From assembly GCA_038502055.1 (NCBI GenBank), contig JAXRKN010000043.1, positions 5,456,001 to 5,520,000 of the forward strand: a DNA stretch of 64,000 nt, given 5' to 3'. Source of the stretch: Tanytarsus gracilentus (taxonomy: Eukaryota; Arthropoda; Insecta; Diptera; Chironomidae). The position numbers and the translations under genes were made by a program. A model generated the notes under the pieces. The model was given only the letters and a program-made list of their open reading frames with translations, ran no database searches and had not been told where the DNA came from. Below are positions 47,815 through 61,700 of the stretch, one piece after another. Numbering within the stretch: the first letter of the stretch is position 1; each line of letters begins with the position of its first letter.

Positions 47815-49611
47815 CAGAGGCGCATGAAGCTGGATGCTGTCTCACATTCTCTCTCACTCACAATTGACTGCAGGCCACATGTATGTATTTTTCTTTTCGC
47901 TTTCCATAACTTCAATCTCTTGCTCGACGACTGGCATCGGCCACAAAGATTCAATATAATGAAGAAAAAAAAGTTCAGTGTGTTGAATTTTGTCGTAACG
48001 TGAACACATTTTATTCCGTGATCGCTTCTCGCTCGTGAAAATATTTTCTAACAATTTATGTGGCAATTAGAGTCTATTAGAATCGATTCTTTCACGTGTT
48101 GTGCGGTGATGCTTTGAGAGTCAATTGAACTACATTGCGAGAGAGAGAAAAATTGCTCCAATTGGATGGAATTCGCGCTTAGTTCACTCATTTTATTGTG
48201 TTTAGAATTCCTTAACATCTCATTAACAGCTGCATGGTCGAAGGAAGACACGCAAGTGGTATGAGAGGAATTTTTATTTATGGCATAAATCTCTGCAGCG
48301 ATGAGCGAATTTGCCGAAAATAATTTCACTCCGCATGGATCAAATTGACCCGCTATATACTTTTTCCCTCTTCTTACTTTATGTTGCTTTAACTTTACCT
48401 TTTTTGGCCATCGAACATTCGCTCATGACACAGATTCTCGGACAAAGATTAAGAGTGGAATATAAACGAAAAATATGGGATCGAAGAGAAGGTTAATAGT
48501 GCGATAATCGTTATTACCAGCAGCAGGGAATGATGTTGTTTTGAGAAATTGCATTTCTGACGTGCAACCGTTAAATTCTTTTCATTATTTGAGCGGTTTA
48601 GTGTCTTCTGAATGATTGGTGGGAAAAATGATTCTTTGACTGAGGGATTTAAAAGTCTTAATTAGGGGTTTTAAGATTAATTTGTTAGAAAAAAAATTTA
48701 ATTCTACATTTAAAAAAAATACCAGGGAATTATCATATTATTTTTGGAAAATTAGGATTTGAACCTTTAAAATTTTATGATTTTAAATACAAATTTTTTC
48801 ATTGAATAGTAAAATAATTTTAATTTGTGTTCTTAAAGACATGAAAATTAAATCAAGTTGAAATTTATCAAGAATTATTTAAAGATTTAAATGCCCAAAA
48901 ATTTCAAATTAAGGTCTCTTTACAAAAAATTTAAACCACTTTCTTTGACAAGCTCAACAAAAATTACTTTTACCAAAAAAAGGTACAATACAGAGAATAT
49001 GTGAAATTAAACGATGCTCGATATCGTAAGGAAATATCAATAAAATGCGAAAATAGTCTTACAAATAATAAAAAGTGATGTATATGTGTGAAACAGGTTT
49101 AAATTCAATGATCAAATTCATTACTTTCCATCTTCTCTCGGCTTCACTCTTTCAATGCATGCTTCTTTCGAAATAAAAAAGTAATAATAAAAAAATACGA
49201 AAAACTGTGTCGCCCGATTGGAATGAAGTGAAATTTTCATTTGCGGAAAAAGAATCTACAACATCGCTCACTATACACTTCGGAGAGTGAATGGAATGCC
49301 ATGGCGATCCTACCTTTCTTCTCGATGTACAATGCACATTAACATTTTTGCATCGAATTAAACGAGTTTACTTTCATGCTGCTGCTGCAGTTGTTTAGAG
49401 ACATTTCAACTTGCACTTTTACTTTACTTTATTGCCCGAGAGTCGCGCATAGAGCAATTTTAATTTCCAGCTCCGCTTTTTATTTTGGCACGGTCGAAAA
49501 AATTACTCAATCAAACATAAATTATTTTCCTATAAAGTCACGTCGGCAGCTGAAAAGCGAGAGAGATCACAAATCCATTAATAATTAGTCATCTTTTCAT
49601 TCAAATTTCAG

Positions 49612-49747
49612 GTTAATGAGGCAATTATCAAATCCATTCACTCACTACAATTGAGTGACGAGATTATTAAATGAGAAATTAAAAGTGGAACTTTGAAAGT
49701 GAAAATTAAATTGAGTTAATTATCGAGAGGATTTTCATCACGCTGAC
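49612..49747 (+). other. 5' UTR segment of the PDZ gene
   Basis: The sequence between the acceptor ending at 49611 and the ATG at 49748 reads as the leader part of the first coding exon. It has several stops in all frames. Confidence 0.5.
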
Positions 49748-52700
49748 ATGAGTGAGTACGTAACGGTCGTTCAGGTTGATATTCAACAGCCCAAAATTGC
49801 GCACATTATTGAGCCTAAACTGCCGCCACCTTCATCATTCGTGACAGTCCTGTCTATTAACAATGGCCAGAGCAATACAATGACAATAAACACCTCGAGT
49901 GACAATCCGACCAGTGGAGAAATTGTAACCGTTTATCGATTGCCTGGTGAACGTTTAGGATTCGGTCTTAAATTTCAAGGTGGGACAAAGACGAACGAGC
50001 AAGTTGAACGATTATTTATACAGTCATGCGATGTCGATAGTCCCGCATCGAGAGCTCGCGCATCGTGGGGTGCACTCGGTGAAGGCGATGAGATTTTAGA
50101 AATCGATCATGAACCTATCACGAAAATGACTCGAATTGAGTGTGTAAAGTGTCTCAAAGACAGAAATGTGTCAATTAATCTTCTCGTTCGAAAGGCCGAT
50201 CGAAACTCGATGACAATCGTGCGAAATGATTCGTTTAATGGAACAAACAAGAGACCTCTGCCACCATCGCCTCCGAAAGTGCCGCCCAGGAAAATTGTCA
50301 CCAAAAAACCCCCGCCAATCCCGAAAGTTGTCGAAATTCCAGTCGTTGCTGAAAACTATCTCAACTCACTCGATGACGACTCAATCTCGATGAATTTCAA
50401 CGACGAGTCGGACGAAACCGGAAGCACTATTTCTTCTCAAATTTCGGTGATCTCGAATTTCTCGTCGGAATCTGATCTGTCATTGCTTTCAACGGCAAAT
50501 GCTGCGAGCAGTGACTTGACGAGAATTCTCACGAAACCATTTCAGATGATAGAACGTGAATTTAATGTCAACGGGAACAGCAATGGCGGTAACACAAATC
50601 CAATCGACAATTTGCTTCTCTTCAATGATTTGGAGCAGCCGAATAATAATAGCTATGTAAATGTGTCAATTAATGAAGACACACGCTATGAGAATGTGGA
50701 CATGAAAAAAATGCCTCCCACTCCACTTCCACGCGGCTCTATCTCATCATCATCATCAACATCTTCACTGCCACAGGAAACGAGTCGCAGCAGTAGCAGC
50801 GGCGAGATTGACTCAAAGACACCGACAAAGACAATTGAATCATGGTTAAATGATGCTGCCATAAACAGAAGTGGCAATGATAAAAATTCAGTAGCGCGCG
50901 ATAACTCGAGAGTACCGAGCAACTATGAGCCAATTAAGTTTGAATATTTCGCGTCGGTCGATGATGAGGAAGAGAAATTGGGACCGTCATCGGAATTGCT
51001 TAACATCTCAGAAGCTTATTTCAATTTCCCATGGTGCGCGAATCTCTCGAATGCTTTACAGTTGCCAACGATCGGTGAAGCGGAAGAAGAATTTTCATCC
51101 ATGGAACAGCAGCGTGTCACAGTCAATACTGGGTACGTAACGCTTTAATTTCCTCGCCATGATTTCATTCCTCAAAAAATTAATTTATAAATTTTTACTC
51201 TTTTTTTTGCAGTCCAATTTTTATCTTTCACGACGACACATCAAATGGGATCAGTGAGACAGATTCAAAGCAGCAAATTTGTCATCGAAGCAGTATGGAA
51301 ATCAATAACAATACAAATTCCCCTTATCTTCATGCGAGTGAAGATAAGAGCGATAATTTGAGTGAGGAAAAAATTCACGACGAAAGTAGAAACATTCACT
51401 CGACAGACGCGCGAGGTTCACAAGAAATTAAGTCGCTATCAAAGTCATTGCGTGGTGGTGATTGTAATAAAGACATAATTATGGCAACGACAAGTGACAT
51501 TGATGCATGTGCGGAATCACATAATGAGCATGTTACGAAATCAACAGAAGTGAACAAAGTTCATGAGAATGTCCAAGTGCTTATAAAAAGTGAGAGTTTA
51601 AAAATTGAAATTAAGGATATCGAGGAGGTGACTAAAGAGGATAAAATTTCCATCAAACCACAATCTGGTGAGTCATGCATTCTTTTTTTAAAACAAGTAG
51701 CTCATTGCTATACGTGACCAATGATAATGGCAATAAAAAGAGTTTTGATAAAAAATAATTTATGGAAGGCCAAAAATCGCAAGCTTCGAGAGTTTCGATA
51801 GAAAAATCGTTAAAATTTTATCATTAAAAAAATCCCCGCGATAATTGTAAAATTATCAAAACTTAATTATCCTACACTTAACTTCAATTTCGGTTGAAAA
51901 GTCATATAATGAATAAATAATATTCGGCTGATATCACAAAGGAGATAAGAATTATTATCATAACTTTAAAAGTGCTGAAATCTTGCTCAATTATAGTTCG
52001 AATGAAACTGAAACCATTGCGAAAAAAATCTCAAGTACGATCGCACGCAATCTCTAAAAAAAATATTTTCTCATTTCATTGCATACCAAAACGAAAAAGA
52101 ATTTAAGCATTTTTTACCGTAATTAATGAATTTTTTGTGTTGCTCGGTTAAAGATAACTTTTTTCGCTTTGCACGACATTAAGCGACGCCGTAAAAAGTT
52201 TTAAATGCGTTGGAAAGCTCGGAAAAAATTGCGGAATTAGCGATAAAGAAAATTGATAATAAAATTTTAACAGCTTTCAATTTTTGGGTGAAATAAAAAA
52301 AATTCCTTTGTCAATTTGTGAACCTAACTTGTAAAAAATTCGCCTAAAGTGAACCACTTAATTGCGTTTAAAGCTCTCGTTCCTTTTTGCCTCGCTACAC
52401 TTTTAATCATGTACACACAAAAAATTGTTTAATGTCAGCTTGCAATTTTTTTTGTGTATGGAGCCACGGTGTTGTGAATTTATAAATGCTTGATTGTTGT
52501 GCAAACTTATACGTGTCTTGTGTATGCTTTAAATTCAACGTTTACCACTTTTTTATTCGGCGCATTAACTTATGAGCCATTCATAAAGAATTTTATTTTG
52601 TTCAAAACGGAAATTTTTGGTCTCTCGTAAATATTATGACTGTAAATTATCGCAATAATATTTTCTCTCTCTTGCGTTTTTTTTGTTTGCAACAAAGAAA

Positions 52701-55700
52701 AGGGAGACAGACTTTCAGAGCAAAACAGCGGGTTTATTAACAGTATCGAGGCGATTGACTGCCTTATGGTAAATTTTGAACAGATTTAAAAAATATAATT
52801 ATGAACATAAATATTTTATAAATCTGTTCAAAATCAACCTCAAAGGTTTTGTTTGCAATGTCAGTTTACTGTTTTAACATATGCTCGCGAATTACTCAAT
52901 GGTGATCTATTGGCACGTTAATTATTTTACTGCTCTCTGACCACATTCAGTTGCTGCCTTCATTTATTATCATCATAATTGCCACAAATATCTTTCTCTC
53001 TCCCTTTGAGCATATTGTTAACGGAGCTTATTGAACATACTTATTAGCGAATACGCGCTGCATTTAATTTTTATTGGGAAATAATTAAAATTAACTGCCA
53101 TTGTTAAGCGCATGGAATTTTTAATTTGCTATCTCTCTCTTGGACTCTCATACTTATCCACCGCAACAATATAAAAGAGTTAAGTGAAAAGATTAAAGAA
53201 AATTTTATTTCTCTGCCGTTTTACTGTAAAAAATATATATATTATTTCCTTATTAATGTCATAGCCATGTGCGTGTTTGTGTGGAGCGCAGTTACAAAAA
53301 AAGGATCGAAAGATTTACATTCATTGCGTTTTGTTTTATGGCTTTTAAGTGAGAGGCATTCAGAGTGATATTTTTAAAATAATTAAATTTAAAAATTTTC
53401 ACTCTGCAATAAAATTTAAAATTATCAAAATTTCAATTCCATTAAAATGCGCTTTTTAACCTCCATAAAAAAAAACGAAAACATAAATTTATAATTTCTG
53501 CAGCAAACTGGTTTTATTTCGCGAAACTCTCTTCGTTTCTCTTCCTCATCATCTCTTTTGGCGAAATAAAATATCCATCGATATGTGTCGTGATTAATTT
53601 TCAGAAACGTTATAGAATATCTTTTTAAATATATCATAGAGAGAGAACATAATTGCTATATTGATAGTCTCTCTCACTCACTCGAGAAATAAATGTTAAA
53701 TCAGCACATTAAATCTCTTCATTTCTCGCTTCTTCACCGAAAAACATCATCGCGAATGCGAAACGAAAAACGGAGAAAAAATTTCTCATTTTCTTTCAGT
53801 ATTCTTTTTTTCGTACACATAACTCGCCTTCATTGTGAAGTTTAAGTTCATTTACTTCGTTTTTAGTTTATCGAATGCTGCGATGAGGAACGGACGGCTA
53901 GTGCTCTTCGGTTAGTTGTGAAGCGGCGGTGTGTGTGCAAAAAAAGAGAGAAGAATAAAGTTTGTTTGTTAAAAGAAAGACTTTTTGAGGAGATCATTAA
54001 AAATCAGGCAGCAGCACTTGCGTGTGTGTGTAACTGTGCAGAGTTATTTCAATTCAATCAATTCCTCCAAAAAAAAATAAAGAGATAAATTTACTCGTGT
54101 GTATAGAGGGATAATTAATGATTAATCAAATATGTGTGAGCATTAAGCTATTCAAGTTTGGTACGCGATGAAAAGAACCAATTCTCACGCGAAAGGAAGC
54201 AAATCATCAATTTACTTACCATCGCTTTTTGTGTATGTTCATTCTGACGTTAATCCCGATCAGACTTTAAAGTCGTTCTTTAGCGCTTAGTCAGTTCCGG
54301 TGACTCCTCTTCAAAATTATTATTAACTTTTTAATTATCGAACAAGTAAAAGCGAAAACTCAATTTCAATAAGTTTAGTTTGTGCAATGCAGTGAGTCAG
54401 AACGTTACATGCTAAATGGAAAGTATCTGCACGAGGTGTAATTACAAACAATTTGTTAATTGAAATATATTGTTCTGGGAGAATGAAAAAAGCATGCAAT
54501 TAGAGTGGAATTTTTCATCAAGCAAATTGTGAGATTAATTTATGTAAGTGTTGCAGATTAGTTCTTTGAACATTTTAGTGCTGAGCTGTTAAATTTATGA
54601 TGTAGAATTTGTTAATGTTTAGTTGAAACTTTGCGAGTAATTGAACTCAAACACGAAACTGAATTTCACTTAAAATTTCAACAATTTAATTGAACAAGAA
54701 TGAAATTAATTTGATCTTTTTTTCAATAATTTTTTCCCTTATTCTCGAGCTGTGCATTTAAAATTCAGAAAGTCGAGATTTATCTAAATTCTGCATTACT
54801 CACTCTATAAAATATTTTATTCTTGCTGAATTTTTTCAAGAAAGAGCATTTCTAGTCCAGTAATTTTAACCTCAATAAAAAACTTCTTGATGTGATCACA
54901 ATGTGATCTTCGTCCACTTCTTAATCTTCTTCTTTTCTCTTTGATTTAAGTCAGAAATGCGAAAATTTAATGCGTAATGCTTCTCAATTTCATCTTCTAC
55001 ATTCACGCAATGAATGGAGCGTGAGAGTCACGAAGAAACAATTCAGACACTTGAAGTGCTTTATGCCTGGAAAAATTTAATACGCGATTTGCTCTGCGAA
55101 CTTTCTTGGGATTCTTTTGAATAATTTTCTCTTTGATTGAAGTAAATCGCGTTAATTTATTTTCTGCCAGCACTCGAAGAGATTTTAAAAGAATTGCTTC
55201 GAAAAATGAATTATAGCGATAAATTTTAAGTTTAACTTTTCTCTCGCTTCCCTCCGAAAAGTACAAAATTCTATTCGGAGCTATGTTGAAGTGTAAATAA
55301 TTGTTATGATGAAGTGGAAATCAATGGGTTTGTTGTTCATGTGCTTTATGCTCTATACGCAACACTGACAAATCACGTCGAAGTGATCAGGTCAATTGCC
55401 TTCGAAAATCAATCGAGTGAGATACAAAAAAAATTGTATGTGTTGCTCGTAAAAAAAATATAAGCAACGTTATTCTAGTGGAAAAATTGCTTTATGATTG
55501 AAGCAAATTCGAGCGTGATTGGAAGCGAAGGGAGGTCCCACATTACTGTCAAATAAATTAAGTAATTTAAAAATCAATAAAAGAGTGAGAATAAATTGGG
55601 AATTAATTCTTAGAGCAGAGGTTTGTTAATTTAAGCAAAACGGGCAACAAAATAAGACTGATCGCAATTTTTTTATATGAAAACGTCTCTTGTGACCTTT

Positions 55701-58700
55701 TTTCTTTTATTAATGAGCTGTTTTTTAGTTCCTGTTTATGTTTTAATGAAGTGCAATCGTAAAAAACTATCAAGGTCCAAAATGGGGAATTTAAATTTTT
55801 TTGAACAGTTAAAATTAAAATAAATAAATTTGAAAATTAACTTTTTAAATTTTAAACAAAAAAACCAATGTCTTAATTTATCTTTTTATATCAGAAGAAA
55901 AAATATAATTTTGCCAATTTCGGCAAATTATAATTTTTTTCAAAGCCACTCACGCTGCTAGATGATAATCAAGGCGACTTATTAATCTCACTCATGTTGA
56001 TCGCAATTCTTTTCTTCTAACCTTTTAAGCAATTCCTTATTCACTCATTTTGCAACCATTTATCCGAAAAAAGAGCCATAATGAAAGATGATTATTAAAA
56101 ATTAAATGAGACTAAATTGTTCTCTAAATTGCATTGTTCAATTGAGAGTGTCTGGAGATAGAGATCACTCGCATATATTCAAACCTTTTGGGTTTGTTTG
56201 TAAATTATGGAAATCTTTATTAGTTGAAACTTTAACCTTCTGATTTCTTACATAAATTGCAACTGTTCCCTCGGTCCATTGTTGTTGGCTTTCACAAGGT
56301 CATTGAATGGCGAGTGGAACAGGAGGAAGCAGCAATCGCTCGTTTTAATGATGACACTGGAGGAAATAAAACTGATAAAAAATAGCCAGCATGTCATGAG
56401 CGTATGTGCGTAAATTTTAATTGTGAGAAAACTCGAATAAATTTCTTCATACATTTATTTTTGGAAGAAAGCTTTCGTGTGCATGCGAGAGATGTTCCGG
56501 GTATGGTTAGCAAGAGCAATTTTAGCATTTTTTATTTACCTTTGGGCACATCGAGTTGATTAGGTCACGCTGATTAGCTTCGCACTTGCTTCTACACAAA
56601 ATGAATAGAAACTTTTCTCTTTTTTCGAGGTTCATCATCAACTTATCATAATTCAGACGATTGTTTTAAATGAACTTTTTACTTCTCGCTCTGAGTCCAT
56701 TGTTGAAACGGCAATTTGCGTGCTATTACTTTTCACTCTCGATGTCGTGTGTACCAAAAGAAAAAAAAGTGAAATGCGGTGGGTGTTTATGGCTCTCATT
56801 AAGCAGATTGAGAGAGACATGCTCGTTATGCATGGACAAGAAAAATTATCGGCTTTCATTTTATAATGCTACTGGACACATTTTTTTGTGCGATAGGATT
56901 TTTTTCCATATGAAAGTTTAATTACGATAAAATCGCACAATGGAAATTGAAAAAATTTACCTTCCCTTGCAAATTCAATTTGCTTCCTCACATCTTTCCC
57001 CGTCTTAACTCAGCTCCATACATTACACCGTCACTCTCTCTCGCAAGGAGATCGAAATGGATCATAATAAATTATTTCTGCCTGCTTTATGGCGAACCTC
57101 AGACATTCGCCATGCCAATCCGATTAACAAGATCCCATTTCTGTATTCTGTATCAAGGTCAAAACGGAATATTTTCCATCGAGCAGCATCGAGGCTCGCG
57201 AGTGAGACATATGGGACTTTCTCAACTGTTCGTCGCCTATTTATTCAGCTTTTTTGATCAATTCCGCTAACAAGCGAGAATTATTTTCTCTTTTGCGCAA
57301 CTTAATGTCGACAGTGATGACGATTTTTGTTGTGATGATGATGATGATGCACGCATGACTTATGTGTGAAGGCTTTTAAGAAATTCTAATTTGACATTGA
57401 CAGTGCATACAATAACAACAACAATGAGAGCAAACGATGATGTAATGAAAAAATGTTCAGTAGTCGAGCAGAAAATAAAATTGACTGGCTTTGCATATTT
57501 TTTTCCCCCTTAAAGGTAATCGACTCAGCATGAGAATTCAATGAACATTTTTAATCTCGATCATGCTGAACTCATAATTCTAAGCCTATATGGACTTTAT
57601 TGCATAATTTATCAAATCTCTCTAAGTGCATAATGTCTATGAACTTGACAAGGCCAATAAGACGAAATAAAGCTAATTAAATAATAAATTCCCATGAGAC
57701 CCGCATGCGATTGAATATTGAAAGTTTTCCTCGCAAGAACTCAACAAGGTTCACACAAAAGGAGAATAAAGACACAGCGTAGAAAAGATGATGAAGAGAG
57801 AATACAATTTTATTAACAAGCTTATTTTTCATCTATTGATTCTCAATAGCTACGTTCGAAGTTTATTAATACGAAGAGTCGGAATTGTTGGGTGGAAGGA
57901 AGAAGAAAAATTGTTCTATGACTTTGGCCATTGTTGTTGCAGCAATATTATATATCGATGAGGTTTCTTTTTTATTTCGCTGAACTTCGCTATATAAACC
58001 AGTTTTTCGCTCTTTCTCTCTCTTTCGGTCCGATCTTTAAGCTCTTTTTTCCTCGTCGCGATGTTTCGTATAAAAAAATATATATTAAAATTTCCTTTCC
58101 CGATGTGTGCTGTCGGGTTCTTAAACGTAGTTCATTTCTCGCGACGCGATGTGAATTTTTTCCTCGCTCTCCCACTTACAATACTGCCATCGGTGGAAGT
58201 TCATTCTGCATTCTGTGTTACTGTTTAAAAAAGTATCAATTGTGAATTTTTATTAACGCTAAGGAATTAGATTTTATTTAAGTTAAAAGATGCTCCCGAG
58301 GCCTCAATATTTCTACAACACCTTTAGTTTTGTTCGCGGTAAATATTAAAGTCATTTTTTAATACTTAGAAGTGACATATGAAAATTGCATTATTAGTCA
58401 TTGTTCGATGACTCTTGCGGCTTTTTCTTATAAATCAAAAGTGGAATGTTTGCATTTTGGGAATGCAAAAGGTTAAATTCTGAATTATTGAGAAAAAATT
58501 TAAATTGAATTTTTTAAAGAGGATTTTCAACTTTATTTAAATTTAAAAATTTAATCCGGTTTTAAAACTTTTTTTGACTCAGATAAAAACTTTGAAATTT
58601 AGCTAAAAAATTTTCACCCACTCATTTACTTATCGCTTAAAAGTCTCTCTTTCAATTAGCATCGTTTCAATAATTTTCACTGCAAGGCATGAAAAATTGA

Positions 58701-61700
58701 GGAAGAATTTTTCTTTGTTCGCTTTTGCCATTATTTCTACCTTATCACACACCGGCTGCCATTAATTGATTTTCCATTTCTGCCACAAAATTCGTTCTGC
58801 TCTTAATCTTAATTGCATAATACTCTCGCAAGAGTGCGGGGATTTGCATTCTTGAGAGATTAAATGCAATATAAATTTTCTCTCCGCAGATCGCTCGTAA
58901 ATTTAATTTTTTGAATTTACATTATCCGTCTTTTATTTGCAACGGAATGCGAGTCATGTGTTAAGAGTAGAATTTATTGAATTTCATGTTTCTTAATTTA
59001 ATTGATTTTTCGAATAAATTTACTCTTTTTTGAAATTTATGTTGCATTGATCATGTTACACATGTTTGTACTTTTTGAGGGAAGAATAAGAAGAAGAACC
59101 CGGCACTTCATACATTGAAAGCATGCGCGCAGAAGGAGAATGAGAAAAAGAGATTCGCAAAAATGAAAACGAAACAGTTGTGCCATTAAATATTTTTTTA
59201 ACACGAAAAAAAAACCCATAATGAAGTTAAGCGTATTAAAATCAGAAGAAATTAACTGTAAAAAAATCGCGCAGTCCTCAAGAATTTTTAATTAATTATT
59301 TATCAATGCGCAGATGTTCGATTTGTTAGACGAGAAACGCCATAAGGCTGATTTAGTACGTCACATTTCTTAAATGAATCGACCGTAAAATTTGCTCTTA
59401 ATTCCATCACATCTAAAAACTATAAACATTTTTTTCACGTCAAGCCACCTTTCTCATCTCAAACTTTTATTTACTCACTCGTACAGAACTCAAAACAGAA
59501 AAAACGTCAGCAACAACGACATCACAATCATTCGTATACAGCCATTCCACTAACGTTCACATCTCCGATGAAAAAATGGATCATCCACAATTGTTTCCAT
59601 TAGATCACAAAGTCATGATGAGAGAAGACAATGAAAATATGTCGAGAATGCAGGCAGATGAAAAGGAAATTACTTCGGCAAACAGAACAACAGTAACGAC
59701 CACAAAGACAATAATTAACAGTAAAAAGTGAGTACTTGAAGATTGTTGTAAATATTTGCGGAAAGAGAAAAAAAATTCCGAGTGAAGGTCGTTGTAGAAA
59801 TAGTTTTTTTAATGTGTTAACATCCATCTCTAATGAAATTACTTTTATCTCAATTTTACAGCGATAACAACAGCGCAACAAATGATTTTAGCTCCAGCAA
59901 AACCACAAAAGCCACAGCGATTGTGGCACCACAACGTAAAACATACAATTTCGATGAAATAAAAAATTTTACCGACTCGAAGCCACCTTTTAAGTCGGCG
60001 ACACTCGGACGGCCGACACGACCGACACTCAATTGGCGAAATAAAGATGAGAAATCGGAGAAAAGTGTAAAGGATAAAATTGCCATGTTTTCCAACTCGA
60101 CGTCTGACATTTCACTCATTATACCCAAGCAAACATACAAAGATAAGAGCAATGGTAATGGATCGATGCGAAGCACTGCGAAGAGCATTGAAAATATTTT
60201 TGCAGCTGACACAATGAAGTCCGCATCGAGAGTCAGCAAGAAGAAAGCGATGAGTATGGAAAATCTTGACGATTTCACTGATGAAGAAGAGGTTAAGAGC
60301 TACACGCCCGTCAGTAAGCCAATGAGTCTTCACACTCGACCTCCCCTCTTGATGATGAGTCGCGCTCAAAGTGTCGAGCACTTAATGAGCACTCCATCAC
60401 TCCCACTTCGGCCTCCTCCACCGCCCACAACCGCGCCCGTTTCTCTCGAGCGACGCATAAGCTTCAATGGCTACGTGAATGAGGAGAATCGACAAAAATC
60501 TATCGCAAATATTCTCGAAAATCGCAAGAAAAATATTTCGAAACTGCGTGGTTTGGTCATTCCCGATAAAGTTCCTGAAAATGATCTTCACGGTGGACAA
60601 AAAGTCTTTGACTTGCCGGTAATTCGAAGCAAGGAATGTGATTTGATAAGAAATATTCCAGCAACGCCCACGGCTAAGTACACGAGAAGAACGTTCAGTG
60701 ATTTTGAGTCACCATCCGTGAGGCCAAGGACGGTCTTAAGAAAGGTTAGTTTGACATGTTTATGCGCTTTGTGATAAATTTAAAAGTCTTGCATTCAACA
60801 GGAATTTTTGAGTTTCGAAGATGACCGAACAAAAACAACGCCTCCAATTAAGCCGCCTCGAACTTCGTTGATTATTGGCAAATCAAATGCAACGGCTACG
60901 GATGAAAGTGACTCCGAATCTTATTTGAGTTCACGAATTTCAACACCACCAATTTCGCCGGTGGCAAAGAAACCTCTCGTGCGAACATTGAGCAGCAATT
61001 CGTCACTGAGCAGCAATTCAACTTTGACTTCCGGGTCGGGCTCGCAAGCAAGCTGTTCATCGAATGGCTCGGGGTCACCTGAAAACCGTAAAAACAACTC
61101 GGAAGCGCCAGCATCTCGAAAGTCCATTGTGGCTTCATCGAAAAGCCGGAGCGGTCGAGAATGTTTGGACAAGTCGTGGCGCGATGAAGACAGCACTGAT
61201 GGAGGTATCGATGATGACAACAAGCAACGCGTCTCGAAAGTAAAAACTCGTTCTATGACCAACTATAAACTTGCCGGTCCCGGTGATAATCTTGTCGATA
61301 AAGTCATAAATGTCGCGACATACGTTGAGGTCATGTCGTCCGATTCCGAGGAGAAAAATGAAACGTCAAGTTCATCTTCAACGCAAAAGACAGTAATTAA
61401 TGAAGTTCCTCCGAGTGACTTAGCGAAGTGGGTCAGAAATGAAGCATCAAAAGCTGAAGTGCCTCGAAAAATTCCAAAATCTCTGGAGACGCCTAAAAAA
61501 ATGAATCTTTCTGAGATTCGCAGGAACTTTGAAAAACAAACAGCACCTCCACCACCGCCTCCAATAATGTCACCAAGAACGCCGACAAAGGAGAAAATTA
61601 AAATAAGTCACAATCGATACAGTTCATGGGACTCGATTGCTTCTTCATCTTCAGGCGTTTCATCTGAACTTTTAGGCACTGGAACTGGCACAAATAATAG

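Larger units (their letters stand above)
45110..49611. other. Region upstream of the PDZ gene (likely 5' UTR exon(s) and long first intron)
   Basis: No protein-coding exon could be supported. An acceptor (tttcag) at 49606-49611 immediately before the PDZ gene's leader shows that at least one 5' UTR exon lies upstream. A good donor, GTGAGTGA, at about 46039 is one candidate end for it. Also present are a GT microsatellite, a structured inverted repeat at 46.4 kb and a GC-richer patch around 47.4 kb. The left edge holds the AAMP promoter. Confidence 0.4.

Noticed and set aside
54287..54325. Possible promoter with TCAGTT
   Set aside because: No DPE, MTE or TATA at the required spacing; kept only as a weak alternative-start idea.
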